The position numbers and the translations under genes were made by a program. The notes below the pieces were generated by a model, which worked only from the letters and a program-made list of their open reading frames with translations, did no database searches and was not told the origin of the DNA. 64,000 bases of DNA, taken from the NCBI RefSeq assembly GCF_008727925.1, contig NZ_VTWT01000005.1:186001-250000 (forward strand), given 5' to 3'. Below, piece by piece: positions 16,372-24,481 of the stretch. Origin of the DNA: Adhaeribacter soli. GTDB taxonomy: Bacteria > Bacteroidota > Bacteroidia > Cytophagales > Hymenobacteraceae. Within the stretch, counting starts at the first letter, position 1; every line of letters starts with the position of its first letter.

Positions 16372-16992
16372 ATGCAAAAACCTTTTATCGTCGGTATTAC
16401 GGGAGGAAGCGCGTCCGGGAAAACCACTTTTCTGAAAAAACTATTAGCTTCTTTCAGACCCGAGGATATCTGCCTGATTTCCCAGGATAATTACTACCAT
16501 TCCCGCGAACTGCAGACCACCGATGCGAACGGCGTAATAAACTTCGACCTGCCTTCCTGCATAAACGCTCACGAATATGCCGAAGACATTATGAAGATCG
16601 GCCGGGGCGAAACCTTCACCCGCAAGGAATATACCTTCAACAACCCAAATGTAGTGCCCAAAGACCTGGAATTCAGGCCGGCACCAATCGTGGTAGTGGA
16701 AGGTATTTTTGTTTTCTACTTCGAGGAAGTGGCAAAATTGCTGGACCTGAAAGTTTACATAGACGCCAAGGAATACGTAAAACTGCACCGCCGCATTTTG
16801 CGCGACAAAGTTGAGCGCGGCTACGACCTGGACGATGTGCTTTACCGCTACACCCACCACGTAGCCCCCACTTACGAAAAATACATCAAGCCCTTCAAGA
16901 ACGACGCCGACATTATTATCCCGAACAACAACCAGTTCGAGCGCGGCCTGGAAGTATTGGTTTCCTTCCTGAACACCAAGATCGAAAAGTAG
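16372..16992 (+). CDS. udk: Uridine kinase
   Basis: Phosphorylates uridine and cytidine to UMP and CMP in pyrimidine salvage. The 206-residue P-loop kinase has Walker A GGSASGKT at residues 11-18, QDNYYHS near 38-44, NFDLPSCINAHEY, and PIVVVEGIFVFY in the middle, all typical of uridine kinases. DKVERGYDLDDVLYRY is the lid and nucleoside-binding region. It is cytosolic. It is single-gene with a TAnnTTTG box 25 nt upstream and an AGAGACGC-stem terminator 28 bp downstream. Confidence 0.95.
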   Translation: MQKPFIVGITGGSASGKTTFLKKLLASFRPEDICLISQDNYYHSRELQTTDANGVINFDLPSCINAHEYAEDIMKIGRGETFTRKEYTFNNPNVVPKDLEFRPAPIVVVEGIFVFYFEEVAKLLDLKVYIDAKEYVKLHRRILRDKVERGYDLDDVLYRYTHHVAPTYEKYIKPFKNDADIIIPNNNQFERGLEVLVSFLNTKIEK

Positions 16993-17020
16993 TATTTATT
17001 ACGGTTTCAGAAAATACAGT

Positions 17021-17049
17021 AGAGACGCAATGTTTGCGTCTCTTTTTTT
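17021..17049 (+). terminator. Intrinsic terminator of udk
   Basis: A 10-bp perfect stem (AGAGACGCAA / TTGCGTCTCT), 3-nt loop and seven T residues. The stem shares the AGAGACGC core with the palindrome at 5599. Confidence 0.85.
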
Positions 17050-17126
17050 CGCCCACGGAACCGTCAGCTAAAACAAACGGTAGTGAATAATACCAAATCT
17101 CATAAAGCCAATCCCCAAAAGTTTAA

Positions 17127-17207
17127 TGCTGGTGCGAGCCTCCGGCTCGTATCGGAATTATTCGATCAGGTATGGTAAGGGTAACGAGCCGGAGGCTCGC
17201 ACCAGCA
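17127..17207. repeat. Perfect 24-bp inverted repeat
   Basis: Arms TGCTGGTGCGAGCCTCCGGC... (17127-17150) and their exact complement (17184-17207) flank a 33-bp AT-rich spacer. Each arm also has an internal GAGCC/GGCTC hairpin. It looks like a small palindromic element rather than a terminator. Confidence 0.8.
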
Positions 17208-17378
17208 ATCACGGTCTTATGGAATTGGCAGTTTTTAAACATAAATCCCTCCCCATTCCTTCCTGCCTATTATCCCAAAACCAAATAAACGGTACCGTTG
17301 TTCGTTAAAAAACTAAAATTTACCGGCATTATTAACATAAAATTCACCTGAAATTTTCCATTATTCCGGAAAACCCGT

Positions 17379-17386
17379 TAAATTTG
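17379..17386 (+). promoter_or_regulatory. TAAATTTG -7 box just before a start codon
   Basis: Exact TAnnTTTG match ending 8 nt before the ATG at 17395. No clear -33 element is present. It may give a nearly leaderless transcript. Confidence 0.35.
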
Positions 17387-17394
17387 GCGGCATT

Positions 17395-17742
17395 ATGCCA
17401 CGCCTGAAATCCATATCGCTGCAGCTTCGTTTCCTCTTATTGGGGTTAACCTTGCTTTCGGTGCTGTCTCTGGACAAGCGCGAGGTAGCGATACGCCTGA
17501 AAAAACCGCTGACTGAACATACCCTCAAGGCTTCGGAAAAACAGTTAGTAGTAAAGGAGAAGGTTTCTTTCGAGGCGGTAGCTTCTTACCTGGTATTGCC
17601 GGCGGCCATTCTGCCGGAAGCCCTTTATTTTAATGCCCCTTTTATTCAGGCGCCGGTTTCTACGGTTTCCTATGCCGTTCCGGTAGTCATTCCTTTGTGC
17701 CAGCGTTTGCTGGCTATGGCTATTTCGCCCAACGCTCCCTAG
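17395..17742 (+). CDS. Hypothetical membrane-associated small protein
   Basis: A 115-residue protein I do not recognise. Residues 1-25 (basic start then LRFLLLGLTLLSVLSL) form a signal peptide or N-terminal anchor. The middle is charged (KREVAIRLKKPLTEHTLKASEK) and the second half is hydrophobic and proline-rich (AILPEALYFNAPFIQAPVSTVSYAVPVVIPL). There are no cysteines suggesting a cofactor. It is co-oriented with secDF 108 bp downstream, which could imply a link to secretion, but the spacing argues for independent transcription. Codon use matches the core genes. Confidence 0.6.
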   Translation: MPRLKSISLQLRFLLLGLTLLSVLSLDKREVAIRLKKPLTEHTLKASEKQLVVKEKVSFEAVASYLVLPAAILPEALYFNAPFIQAPVSTVSYAVPVVIPLCQRLLAMAISPNAP

Positions 17743-17850
17743 TTCTTTTCTGCTTTTCCTACCGTTTTAGCTCGCTGACCGGCCCTGCCGACCTATGCCC
17801 GGGCTGAACCTTATTTATTTTTTTGAAAACCAATTTCTATTCATAATTCA

Positions 17851-20800
17851 ATGCGTAATAAAGCTTTAATAATCACACTAACGGTGGTAGTAGCCGTGCT
17901 ATGCGCGTACTACCTGATGTTTACGTTTGTGTCGCGCGGGGTTCAGGAGAAAGCTGAAGCCTATGCTACCGATGCCCGCGGCAACGTGAACATGGACAAA
18001 AAACAGGCGTACCTCGATTCAGTATGGAAGCGCCCGGTATTTAATTTCTTAGGCGCCGAGTACACCTACCAGGATGTTCGCAAGAGCGAGCTTGGTCTGG
18101 GTCTTGACCTGAAAGGCGGCATGAACGTGGTACTGGAGGTTTCTCCGGTAGAAATTATCCGCGTAATGTCGGGTAACAGCAAGGATGCCAACTTTAACAA
18201 AGCGCTGGCCCAGGCTCAGGAAATGCAGAAAACCAGCCAGGAAGATTTCGTTACCCTCTTTGGCCAGGCGTACCGCAACATTGAGCCAACCGGCAAACTG
18301 AGCCGCATTTTCGCCAACACAGCCAACAAAGGCAAGATCAGCTTCGCTTCTAACAACGATCAGGTACTGAATGTGATCAATACCGAAGTGGAAGGCGCTA
18401 TCGACCGTTCCTTCAACATTCTTCGTACCCGTATCGATAAATTCGGCGTGAACGAGCCGAAGATCCAGCGTTTACCGGGCACCGGCCGTATTCAGATCGA
18501 GCTGCCGGGCGTAGATAACCCGAACCGGGTTCGTAACCTGTTGCAAGGCCAGGCGAAACTGGAATTCTGGGAAGTTTGGAAAAACGAAGAAATCAGCCCG
18601 TTCTTCACCCAAATGGCTGAGTACGTTACCGCCCAGGAAAAAGCCGGTAAACTTGGCGACCTTACTTCCAGAAAAAAACCTTCTGAAGCTTTAGCGAAAG
18701 CTGCCCTTCCTCAGCAGGAACAGGCTACTGTTTCTTCTGCCGATACTACCGATGCCCTGGCACAAGCTGCCGCTACCGATACTTCCGATGCCTTAGCCCA
18801 GGCTGCTGCCCAGGATTCCAATGCCTTAGCCAAGCAGTTAGAAAGCAAAGACACCGCCAAAGCTACTGCCAAAGCCGATTCTCTGAATTCACAGCAAAGC
18901 TCCCTGTTGTCGCAACTGTTCACCCAGCTGGGTAACGGTATCGGCACGAACGTACGCGATACGTCCCGGGTAAATGCGCTGTTCCGCAAGCCGGAGATCC
19001 GTTCCATTTTCCCTTCTAACATGCAGTTCCTGTGGGGCGTGAAGCCAATTGTAGCTCAGGATGGCCAGGAATTCCTGGAACTGTACGCCGTTAAAAAAGG
19101 CCGCGACGGCAAAGCGCCGGTAAGCGGCGAATTCATCAGCGATGCCCGTCAGGATTATGACCAGCAGGGCCGCCCGGAAATAAGCATGCAAATGAACTCG
19201 GCCGGCGCTAAAAGATGGCAGCGCTTAACCGGTCAGAACATCGGTAACCAGGTTGCCATTGTACTCGACAATTATGTTTATTCTGCTCCGGTTGTTCAGT
19301 CTGAAATTGCCGGCGGTAACTCTTCTATTTCCGGTAACTTCACCATTGATGAAGCCAAAGACTTAGCCAACATTCTGAAAGCCGGTAAAATGCCTGCGCC
19401 TACCCGTATTGTGGAAGAAGCCATTGTTGGTCCGTCTTTAGGTCAGGAAGCTATTAACCAGGGCTTGTACTCTACGCTGGCTGCCTTATTGATCGTAATG
19501 TTCTTCATGGTGTTCTACTACAGCAAAGGCGGCGCCATTGCTGACCTTGCCCTGATCGTGAACGTGTTCTTCATTATCGGTATTCTGGCTCAGCTGAGCG
19601 CGGCGCTTTCGCTGCCGGGTATTGCCGGTATCGTGCTTACCCTGGGTATGGCCGTAGATGCGAACGTACTGATCTTTGAGCGTATCCGGGAGGAAATGGC
19701 CAATGGCCTTTCTATGAAAGATGCGATCCGGAAAGGTTACGACAAGGCGTTCTGGTCTATCTTCGACTCCAACGTGACTACCTTAATTGCCGGTATCATC
19801 CTGTTCTATTTCGGTTCGGGTACCGTAAAAGGTTTTGCTACTACCCTGATGCTGGGTATTGCCACTTCCTTCTTTACCGCCGTTTATGTATCGCGCGTAA
19901 TTGTTGAATGGCTGATCGCTGGCAAGGAAGAAACCGGCATGAGCTTCTCTACCGGAATTTCCAAAGGCTTATTCAAGAACATCAACTTCGATATTGTTAA
20001 ACACCGCAAGAAAGCTTATATTTTCTCTACCGTGTTGATTCTTGGCGGTTTTGCGGCCATGTTCATGAAAGGCGGACCGAACCTGGGCGTTGACTTTAAA
20101 GGCGGCCGTTCTTACGTAGTGGATTTTGCCAGCGCGGTTCCGGCTTCGGACGTTGCAGAGGTTTTAACCCCTAACTTTGAAGGAAAAGGCACCGAGGTTA
20201 AAACCTATGGCGCTTCGAACCGTCTGAAAATTACCACCAGCTACCTGGCCGACGAAGAATCTACCGAGGCGGACGACAAGGTACAGGCAGCTCTGGAAGC
20301 AGGTCTGCAGAAATACAGCAGCCTGAATCCGAAGATCATGAGCTCCGCGAAAGTGGGCGCTACCATGGCCGACGATATTCAGAAAACGGCGATCATTGCG
20401 GTGTTGCTTGCCTGTATCGGTATCTTCCTGTACGTATCGATTCGTTTCCGCGACTGGGCTTATGCGATGGGTGGTATTGTGGCCCTTATTCACGACTCTT
20501 TAATGGTAATTGCTTTCTTCGGCTATGCCAACCTGATCGGCCTGTCGTATGAGATCGACCAGGTATTTATTGCCGCGATCCTGACCATTATCGGTTTCTC
20601 GATAAACGATACGGTAGTAATTTTTGACCGTATCCGGGAATACACCGCCGAAAACCCACGGGCAAGGTTTGCAGACCTGGTTAACCCGGCCCTGAACAGC
20701 ACCTTCAGCCGTACCATTATTACCTCCTTCACGGTATTGCTGGTAGTGGTTACCCTGTTCATCTTTGGCGGCGAAACCTTACGCGGCTTCTCTTTTGCCA

Positions 20801-20955
20801 TGATCATCGGGGTTATTTTCGGGGTGTACTCGTCGTTGTTCATTGCAGCGCCAATTATTCTGGAAACCAATCCGGATAAGCGTCGCGACAAAGCGCTGGC
20901 CAATGCCAACCCGATCGTACCAACGCCAGTTTCAGCCCAGCAGAAAGTGCGCTAA
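17851..20955 (+). CDS. secDF: Protein translocase subunits SecD and SecF, fused
   Basis: A 1034-residue natural SecD-SecF fusion, the usual Bacteroidota arrangement. It uses proton motive force to pull preproteins across the inner membrane after SecYEG. The N-terminal helix is followed by LGLDLKGGMNVVLEV near residues 82-96 and a large periplasmic domain. The SecD membrane half contains ALIVNVFFIIGIL and GMAVDANVLIFERIREE; the SecF half (from about residue 705) contains GVDFKGGRSYVVDF and ILTIIGFSINDTVVIFDRIREY. Between about residues 290 and 345 lies a low-complexity Ala/Asp/Ser/Thr linker with three near-repeats of TDALAQAA. Upstream sequence is pyrimidine-rich with no exact -7 box. Confidence 0.97.
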   Translation: MRNKALIITLTVVVAVLCAYYLMFTFVSRGVQEKAEAYATDARGNVNMDKKQAYLDSVWKRPVFNFLGAEYTYQDVRKSELGLGLDLKGGMNVVLEVSPVEIIRVMSGNSKDANFNKALAQAQEMQKTSQEDFVTLFGQAYRNIEPTGKLSRIFANTANKGKISFASNNDQVLNVINTEVEGAIDRSFNILRTRIDKFGVNEPKIQRLPGTGRIQIELPGVDNPNRVRNLLQGQAKLEFWEVWKNEEISPFFTQMAEYVTAQEKAGKLGDLTSRKKPSEALAKAALPQQEQATVSSADTTDALAQAAATDTSDALAQAAAQDSNALAKQLESKDTAKATAKADSLNSQQSSLLSQLFTQLGNGIGTNVRDTSRVNALFRKPEIRSIFPSNMQFLWGVKPIVAQDGQEFLELYAVKKGRDGKAPVSGEFISDARQDYDQQGRPEISMQMNSAGAKRWQRLTGQNIGNQVAIVLDNYVYSAPVVQSEIAGGNSSISGNFTIDEAKDLANILKAGKMPAPTRIVEEAIVGPSLGQEAINQGLYSTLAALLIVMFFMVFYYSKGGAIADLALIVNVFFIIGILAQLSAALSLPGIAGIVLTLGMAVDANVLIFERIREEMANGLSMKDAIRKGYDKAFWSIFDSNVTTLIAGIILFYFGSGTVKGFATTLMLGIATSFFTAVYVSRVIVEWLIAGKEETGMSFSTGISKGLFKNINFDIVKHRKKAYIFSTVLILGGFAAMFMKGGPNLGVDFKGGRSYVVDFASAVPASDVAEVLTPNFEGKGTEVKTYGASNRLKITTSYLADEESTEADDKVQAALEAGLQKYSSLNPKIMSSAKVGATMADDIQKTAIIAVLLACIGIFLYVSIRFRDWAYAMGGIVALIHDSLMVIAFFGYANLIGLSYEIDQVFIAAILTIIGFSINDTVVIFDRIREYTAENPRARFADLVNPALNSTFSRTIITSFTVLLVVVTLFIFGGETLRGFSFAMIIGVIFGVYSSLFIAAPIILETNPDKRRDKALANANPIVPTPVSAQQKVR

Positions 20956-21000
20956 GCTTTAATTAATCCGGCAGAACAGCCTGTTTGTTTTGCCTTCCGG

Positions 21001-21046
21001 GAAGGGACTTGCGAATTGGTTCAATTTGCAGGTCCCTTCTTTTTTT
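21001..21046 (+). terminator. Intrinsic terminator of secDF
   Basis: GAAGGGAC (21001-21008) pairs with GTCCCTTC (21032-21039), followed by seven T residues. Confidence 0.85.
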
Positions 21047-21089
21047 CCTCCGGGAACCGCCTAACCAGATACACACGCCACAAACTTAT

Positions 21090-21956
21090 ATGATCGTAAA
21101 AACAAGACACTACATTAAAGATTTCCTGTTAATTCTGGCCGGTATTATTTCGGCTACTTTCGGCCTCGAAGGCTTTTTACTTTCCAGCAAATTTATCGAT
21201 GGCGGGGTAACCGGTATTTCCATGCTTACGGCTACCCTTTCGCCCTTCAGCCTGCCGGTGCTCATTGCCGTACTGAACCTGCCGTTCATTGCGCTGGGCT
21301 ACCGTTATATTGGCAGGAGCTTCGCTATAAAAAGTACATTGGGTATTCTGGGTCTTTCTATTGCTCTGGCTACGGTACATTTCCCGGAAATAACCCACGA
21401 CAAGCTGCTTACGGCGGTTTTCGGCGGTTTTTTTATTGGTTTGGGAATTGGCCTGGCCATGCGCGGCGGGGCAGTGCTGGACGGTACCGAAATTGCGGCC
21501 CTGCTGCTGAGCAAGAAAACGCCCCTGCTCAAAGTAAACGACGTGATCCTGATCCTGAACATTGCAATTTTTACTTCGGCGGCTTTTTTCCTCGGAACCG
21601 ATACCGCGTTGTACTCCATCCTCACTTATTTCGCGGCTTCTAAAATGATCGATTTTGTGGTACAGGGCATTGAAGAATACACCGGCGTTACCATTATTTC
21701 GGAACACAGCGAACTGATCCGCCAGACCATTACCGAGAAGATCGGCCGGGGCGTAACCATTTACCGGGGCAAGCGCGGGTACGGCAGCCGCGGCGACCGC
21801 AACCTGGATATGGATATCATCTTCACGGTAGTTACCCGCCTCGAACTGCCCGAACTCCGCATGGAAGTGGAAGAAATAGACCCGTGCGCCTTCATTATTC
21901 AAAACAGCATTAACGATACGTCTGGGGGAATGGTGAAAAAGCGGGCTTTGCACTAA
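21090..21956 (+). CDS. YitT family membrane protein (DUF161/DUF2179)
   Basis: Inner-membrane protein of 288 residues. The ATG at 21090 is chosen because the longer frame crosses the secDF terminator. The N-terminal two-thirds carries about five or six membrane helices with GGVTGISML near residues 32-40 and GGAVLDGTEIAALL near 124-137. The C-terminal cytosolic part (about 200-285, GVTIYRGKRGYGSRGDRNL) is the DUF2179 domain, which resembles small-molecule-binding regulatory domains. Transport function is unproven in this family. It is transcribed alone and ends before a TTCGAA-rich spacer and terminator. Confidence 0.9.
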   Translation: MIVKTRHYIKDFLLILAGIISATFGLEGFLLSSKFIDGGVTGISMLTATLSPFSLPVLIAVLNLPFIALGYRYIGRSFAIKSTLGILGLSIALATVHFPEITHDKLLTAVFGGFFIGLGIGLAMRGGAVLDGTEIAALLLSKKTPLLKVNDVILILNIAIFTSAAFFLGTDTALYSILTYFAASKMIDFVVQGIEEYTGVTIISEHSELIRQTITEKIGRGVTIYRGKRGYGSRGDRNLDMDIIFTVVTRLELPELRMEVEEIDPCAFIIQNSINDTSGGMVKKRALH

Positions 21957-21959
21957 GAT

Positions 21960-21993
21960 TCGAATTTTCGAGATTCGTATTTTCGAATTTGGA
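21960..21993. repeat. TTCGAA-rich palindromic spacer, copy 2
   Basis: ATTCGAATTTTCGAGATTCG followed by TATTTTCGAATTT makes overlapping self-complementary words directly after the YitT stop codon. Confidence 0.55.
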
Positions 21994-22011
21994 AGGGTAT
22001 GTTTTGGAGGG

Positions 22012-22042
22012 AAAAAGTCAGGTTGAGAGGCCTGACTTTTTT
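22012..22042 (+). terminator. Intrinsic terminator of the YitT gene
   Basis: AAAAAGTCAGG / CCTGACTTTTTT stem with T tail. Nearly the same stem reappears at 26255. Confidence 0.85.
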
Positions 22043-22157
22043 GCTTTAAAATGGCAGTATTTTGTTACATTTAGATTTAAAACATACGCTTATCCGTTAG
22101 ACGGTGGTTGGATAAACGTAGTTATTACTTATATACAGTAGTTACCTGCAATTCTAA

Positions 22158-22967
22158 ATGAAGACAAAACGATTAATAATTATATTGACAATTGTTGCAG
22201 GAACTTACCTTTTGGTAATTATTGGTAAAGGGCTTTTGCTTGGCCATTATAGGCAAAAAGCGGACGTTGCTTTATTTCTATCGGGCGACTACAAGGCAGC
22301 CATTAAATATTATGACAAATTAATTTCTTGGCGTCCTAATGCAGCAGGTTATTATTTCAATCGGGGTGACGCATACAATAATGACGGACAATACGATAAA
22401 GCAATTTCTGATTATGAAAAATCTTTGAAACTTGGAATTGAAGACAGTTTACAAGCTATTCTAAGAGTTGCTCTGGTTGCGAAACGACAAGGCAACATAA
22501 GATTTAGTAAGCAATATTTTCATAAACTACTCTATTTAAGTAAAAACAAAAAAGAAACCAAAAATGAGTTTTGGGCAGCTAACTACCATCTTGGACAATT
22601 AGAATTTAAAGAGAAAAATTATCGGGAGGCAATTAATTATTACAATATGGCTCATTCCACTGATCCAACTGATTTGGAAATTTATCATAGAGCCAATGCT
22701 TATTTTGCTTTAGGAAAGGTGGATTCAGCCCAACAAGATTTAAAGCAATCGCTGTCATTCGTTAAAAGAGACTTTGTAAAGAAAAATCCAAATTCCCACT
22801 TGGCAAAATGTGACACTTGTAGTTTTCCATTCGGCTCGAAAGAATATGAATTTTTGACAGAGCCAAAAAAGGAAACTATAATTCAAACATTAGCCAATTT
22901 TTCGGATGATGAACAAATAAAAGACCTAAATAATAAACTCAAGGCAACAGAAAAGAACAACAGGTAA
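22158..22967 (+). CDS. Membrane-anchored TPR protein, accessory
   Basis: A 269-residue protein with an N-terminal membrane helix (about 6-26) and tetratricopeptide repeats. Clear units are AIKYYDKLISWRPNAAGYYFNRGDAY and QYDKAISDYEKSLKL (about 48-100), and NYREAINYYNMAHSTDPTDLEIYHRANAYFALG (about 152-185). A CDTC pair occurs near residue 218. It probably scaffolds protein contacts, partner unknown. Codon use is much more AT-rich than the flanking secDF and antiporter genes, which suggests horizontal acquisition. Its stop codon TAA is also the first base triplet of an attC-like inverted repeat, as in integron gene cassettes. Confidence 0.75.
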   Translation: MKTKRLIIILTIVAGTYLLVIIGKGLLLGHYRQKADVALFLSGDYKAAIKYYDKLISWRPNAAGYYFNRGDAYNNDGQYDKAISDYEKSLKLGIEDSLQAILRVALVAKRQGNIRFSKQYFHKLLYLSKNKKETKNEFWAANYHLGQLEFKEKNYREAINYYNMAHSTDPTDLEIYHRANAYFALGKVDSAQQDLKQSLSFVKRDFVKKNPNSHLAKCDTCSFPFGSKEYEFLTEPKKETIIQTLANFSDDEQIKDLNNKLKATEKNNR

Positions 22968-23025
22968 CAAGGCATTTACAAAACCTTTGCTTAGCTGCAG
23001 GCTTTGCAAATACTAGACGTTAGCA
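22965..23025 (+). repeat. attC-like imperfect palindrome I
   Basis: The 60-bp sequence begins TAACAAGGC at the stop codon of the TPR gene and ends CGTTAGC. TAAC pairs with GTTA, and GCATTTACAAA pairs imperfectly with TTTGCAAATAC. An asymmetric central loop (TTTGCTTAGCTGCA) separates the arms. Layout and terminal bases resemble integron attC sites. The central block CTTTGCTTAGCTGCAGGC is shared with the second copy at 30495. No integrase gene is in the window. Confidence 0.5.
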
Positions 23026-23070
23026 GGCATTGAAAAACGACAACTTTTACAATAAAGAAACAGACAAAAT

Positions 23071-23691
23071 ATGAGTAAAATAATCTTTGACAGTGGAATA
23101 TCACTTGATGGTTTTTTCGCGGGAAATGGCAGAAGCCCTAAAAATCCTATGGGTGGCGTATCAGGACAAATTCACTCGTGGATGTTTAATCAAAAAGCTT
23201 TTTGGGAATACTTAGGATTTGAAGGAGGCAAAGAAGATGGACCTGACGGGAAGTTTATCAGAGAGACAATTGAACGAACAGGCGCATTCATAATGGGGAA
23301 ACGCATGTTTGAGGAAGGCGAAGCCAGTTGGCCCAATGACCTTTATAAAGCTGATGTTTATGTATTAACCCACGAAAAGCGAGAACCTTGGGTGCAAGAA
23401 GGAACAACAACTTTTTATTTCATAAATGACGGAATAGAAAGTGCTTTGGATAAAGCAAGGAAATCGGCAAAAGGAAAGGACATAAGAATTCAAGGTGGAG
23501 CAAACACAATCCAACAATTTCTGAATGCAGGACTTGTAGATGAATTTTTTATTCACATTGCCCCGGTTTTTTTAGAAAGTGGTATCCGACTATTCGAAGG
23601 TATTAACAAAGACAAATATAACTTACAGATCCTAGAAGTAATACCTTCAGAATTGACAACTCATTTGAAATACAAATTGACTAAGAAATAA
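23071..23691 (+). CDS. Dihydrofolate reductase family protein (RibD C-terminal domain) 1
   Basis: A 206-residue protein of the RibD-C/DHFR-like superfamily, NADPH-dependent reductases of unknown substrate. Blocks are FDSGISLDGFFAG at the N-terminus, GAFIMGKRMFEEG near 70-82, VYVLTHEKREPW, DIRIQGGANTIQQFLNAGLVDEF near 145-167 and HIAPVFLESGIRLFEG. No deaminase domain is fused, so a riboflavin role is unlikely. AT-rich codon use matches the TPR and AraC genes around it. It sits between an attC-like element and a group II intron, and a related reductase lies 1.6 kb downstream. Such genes are frequent cassette cargo, sometimes linked to antifolate or antibiotic resistance, which cannot be judged here. 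Confidence 0.85.
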   Translation: MSKIIFDSGISLDGFFAGNGRSPKNPMGGVSGQIHSWMFNQKAFWEYLGFEGGKEDGPDGKFIRETIERTGAFIMGKRMFEEGEASWPNDLYKADVYVLTHEKREPWVQEGTTTFYFINDGIESALDKARKSAKGKDIRIQGGANTIQQFLNAGLVDEFFIHIAPVFLESGIRLFEGINKDKYNLQILEVIPSELTTHLKYKLTKK

Positions 23692-23707
23692 AAACAACGA
23701 ACAGCTG

Positions 23708-24330
23708 ATCGGGTAGACGGCCCTGTCAGGATTAGCAAACGAGGAGCGCCTCTCCCACCACTGTACGTACGGCCTCGCATACAGCAGTTCGTTAAGCATA
23801 GCCAGACTGCTCTTTGCACCGGTAAAGCCTTAGCCTTGCTTAAGATAAAGCTGGTCCCGGAAGCTTTCGGGAAACCTCTTTATCGAATTTGGGACAACGT
23901 AACGTGCAGCCCTTCATTGGGTTGTGAGACCTCCGGGGAAAGGGCTTCGCTATACCGGCTCGTTTCTCCAACTACTATGGCCTCTGCTGACTCCTCCACA
24001 CGTATCAGACGTGCCAAGGCCCCCAAGTAAGAGCACATTCCTTTCTCCGATTCCCAGTACACCTACATACGAGCGCTTGTTGGTCGGGGGCTTTGAAAAG
24101 AGGTGCCTGCTTACCCGCGCGAATATGCGTCTTATGTACTTTCTGTTCGTCTGTACCGGATTTTGCAGTCCCGCTTTCTTCAAGCATACCTCACGGTAAA
24201 CCAGCTTGCGGCTTGTCGAAGATCCCGATTATTTCGGGGCTAACAGGCTTCACCAATTCGCCTGCAAGGGACTTGCACCCGCTGGAATATTTTGATACCT
24301 TTCGGTAACAGGCAACCATACTGGGCGCAC
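23708..24330 (-). ncRNA. ORF-less group II intron
   Basis: On the minus strand a complete-looking group II intron of 623 nt runs from GTGCGCCCAG (5' end, 24330) to CTACCCGAT (3' end, 23708). The 5' region has GGGTGCAAGTCCCTTGCAGG and GAAACGAGCC-type blocks found in bacterial intron domains I-IV. A block GGAGTCAGCAGAGGCCATAG precedes the place where the reverse-transcriptase gene normally starts. Domain V lies at 23788-23757 (ACTGCTGTA / TACAGTGGT lower stem, AC bulge). No reverse transcriptase or maturase is encoded, and domain IV is reduced to a short GCCCTT/AAGGGC hairpin. Boundaries are my reading and could shift a few bases. It is antisense to the flanking genes. Confidence 0.8.
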
Positions 24331-24380
24331 AGAACAGCTATAAACAAGCGGGCAGCAAGTGCTAACCGAAACACTAATAC

Positions 24381-24466
24381 TTTTACAAACGTTGGGCTAA
24401 GCTGACGGGAAAGTAGCTTTTAATGCCCGCCTGCTCATAGCCCAGCGGTTGGCGGTTCTTGTAAAA
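24381..24466. repeat. Inverted repeat with GTTGGGC core beside the intron
   Basis: TTTTACAAACGTTGGGCTA (24381-24399) is partly complementary to TAGCCCAGCGGTT ... TTGTAAAA (24438-24466). GTTGGGC fits the GTTRRRY core of integron recombination sites. This may be an attC-like site interrupted or displaced by the intron. Confidence 0.4.
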
Positions 24467-24481
24467 CGATACCCGGAAAAA

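Noticed and set aside
16150-16377. 75-codon minus-strand frame upstream of udk
   Set aside because: It overlaps the udk start and promoter box, has no recognisable motif and mixed composition. A chance frame is more likely.
23757-23788. Reading the CGTACGTAC-containing hairpin as a terminator or tRNA fragment
   Set aside because: It fits group II intron domain V in length, bulge and distance to the 3' end much better, and it has no T run.
23836-24308. Several 60-90-codon frames on both strands in 23.8-24.3 kb
   Set aside because: They lie inside the group II intron. None resembles a reverse transcriptase, and the sequence is explained by ribozyme structure.
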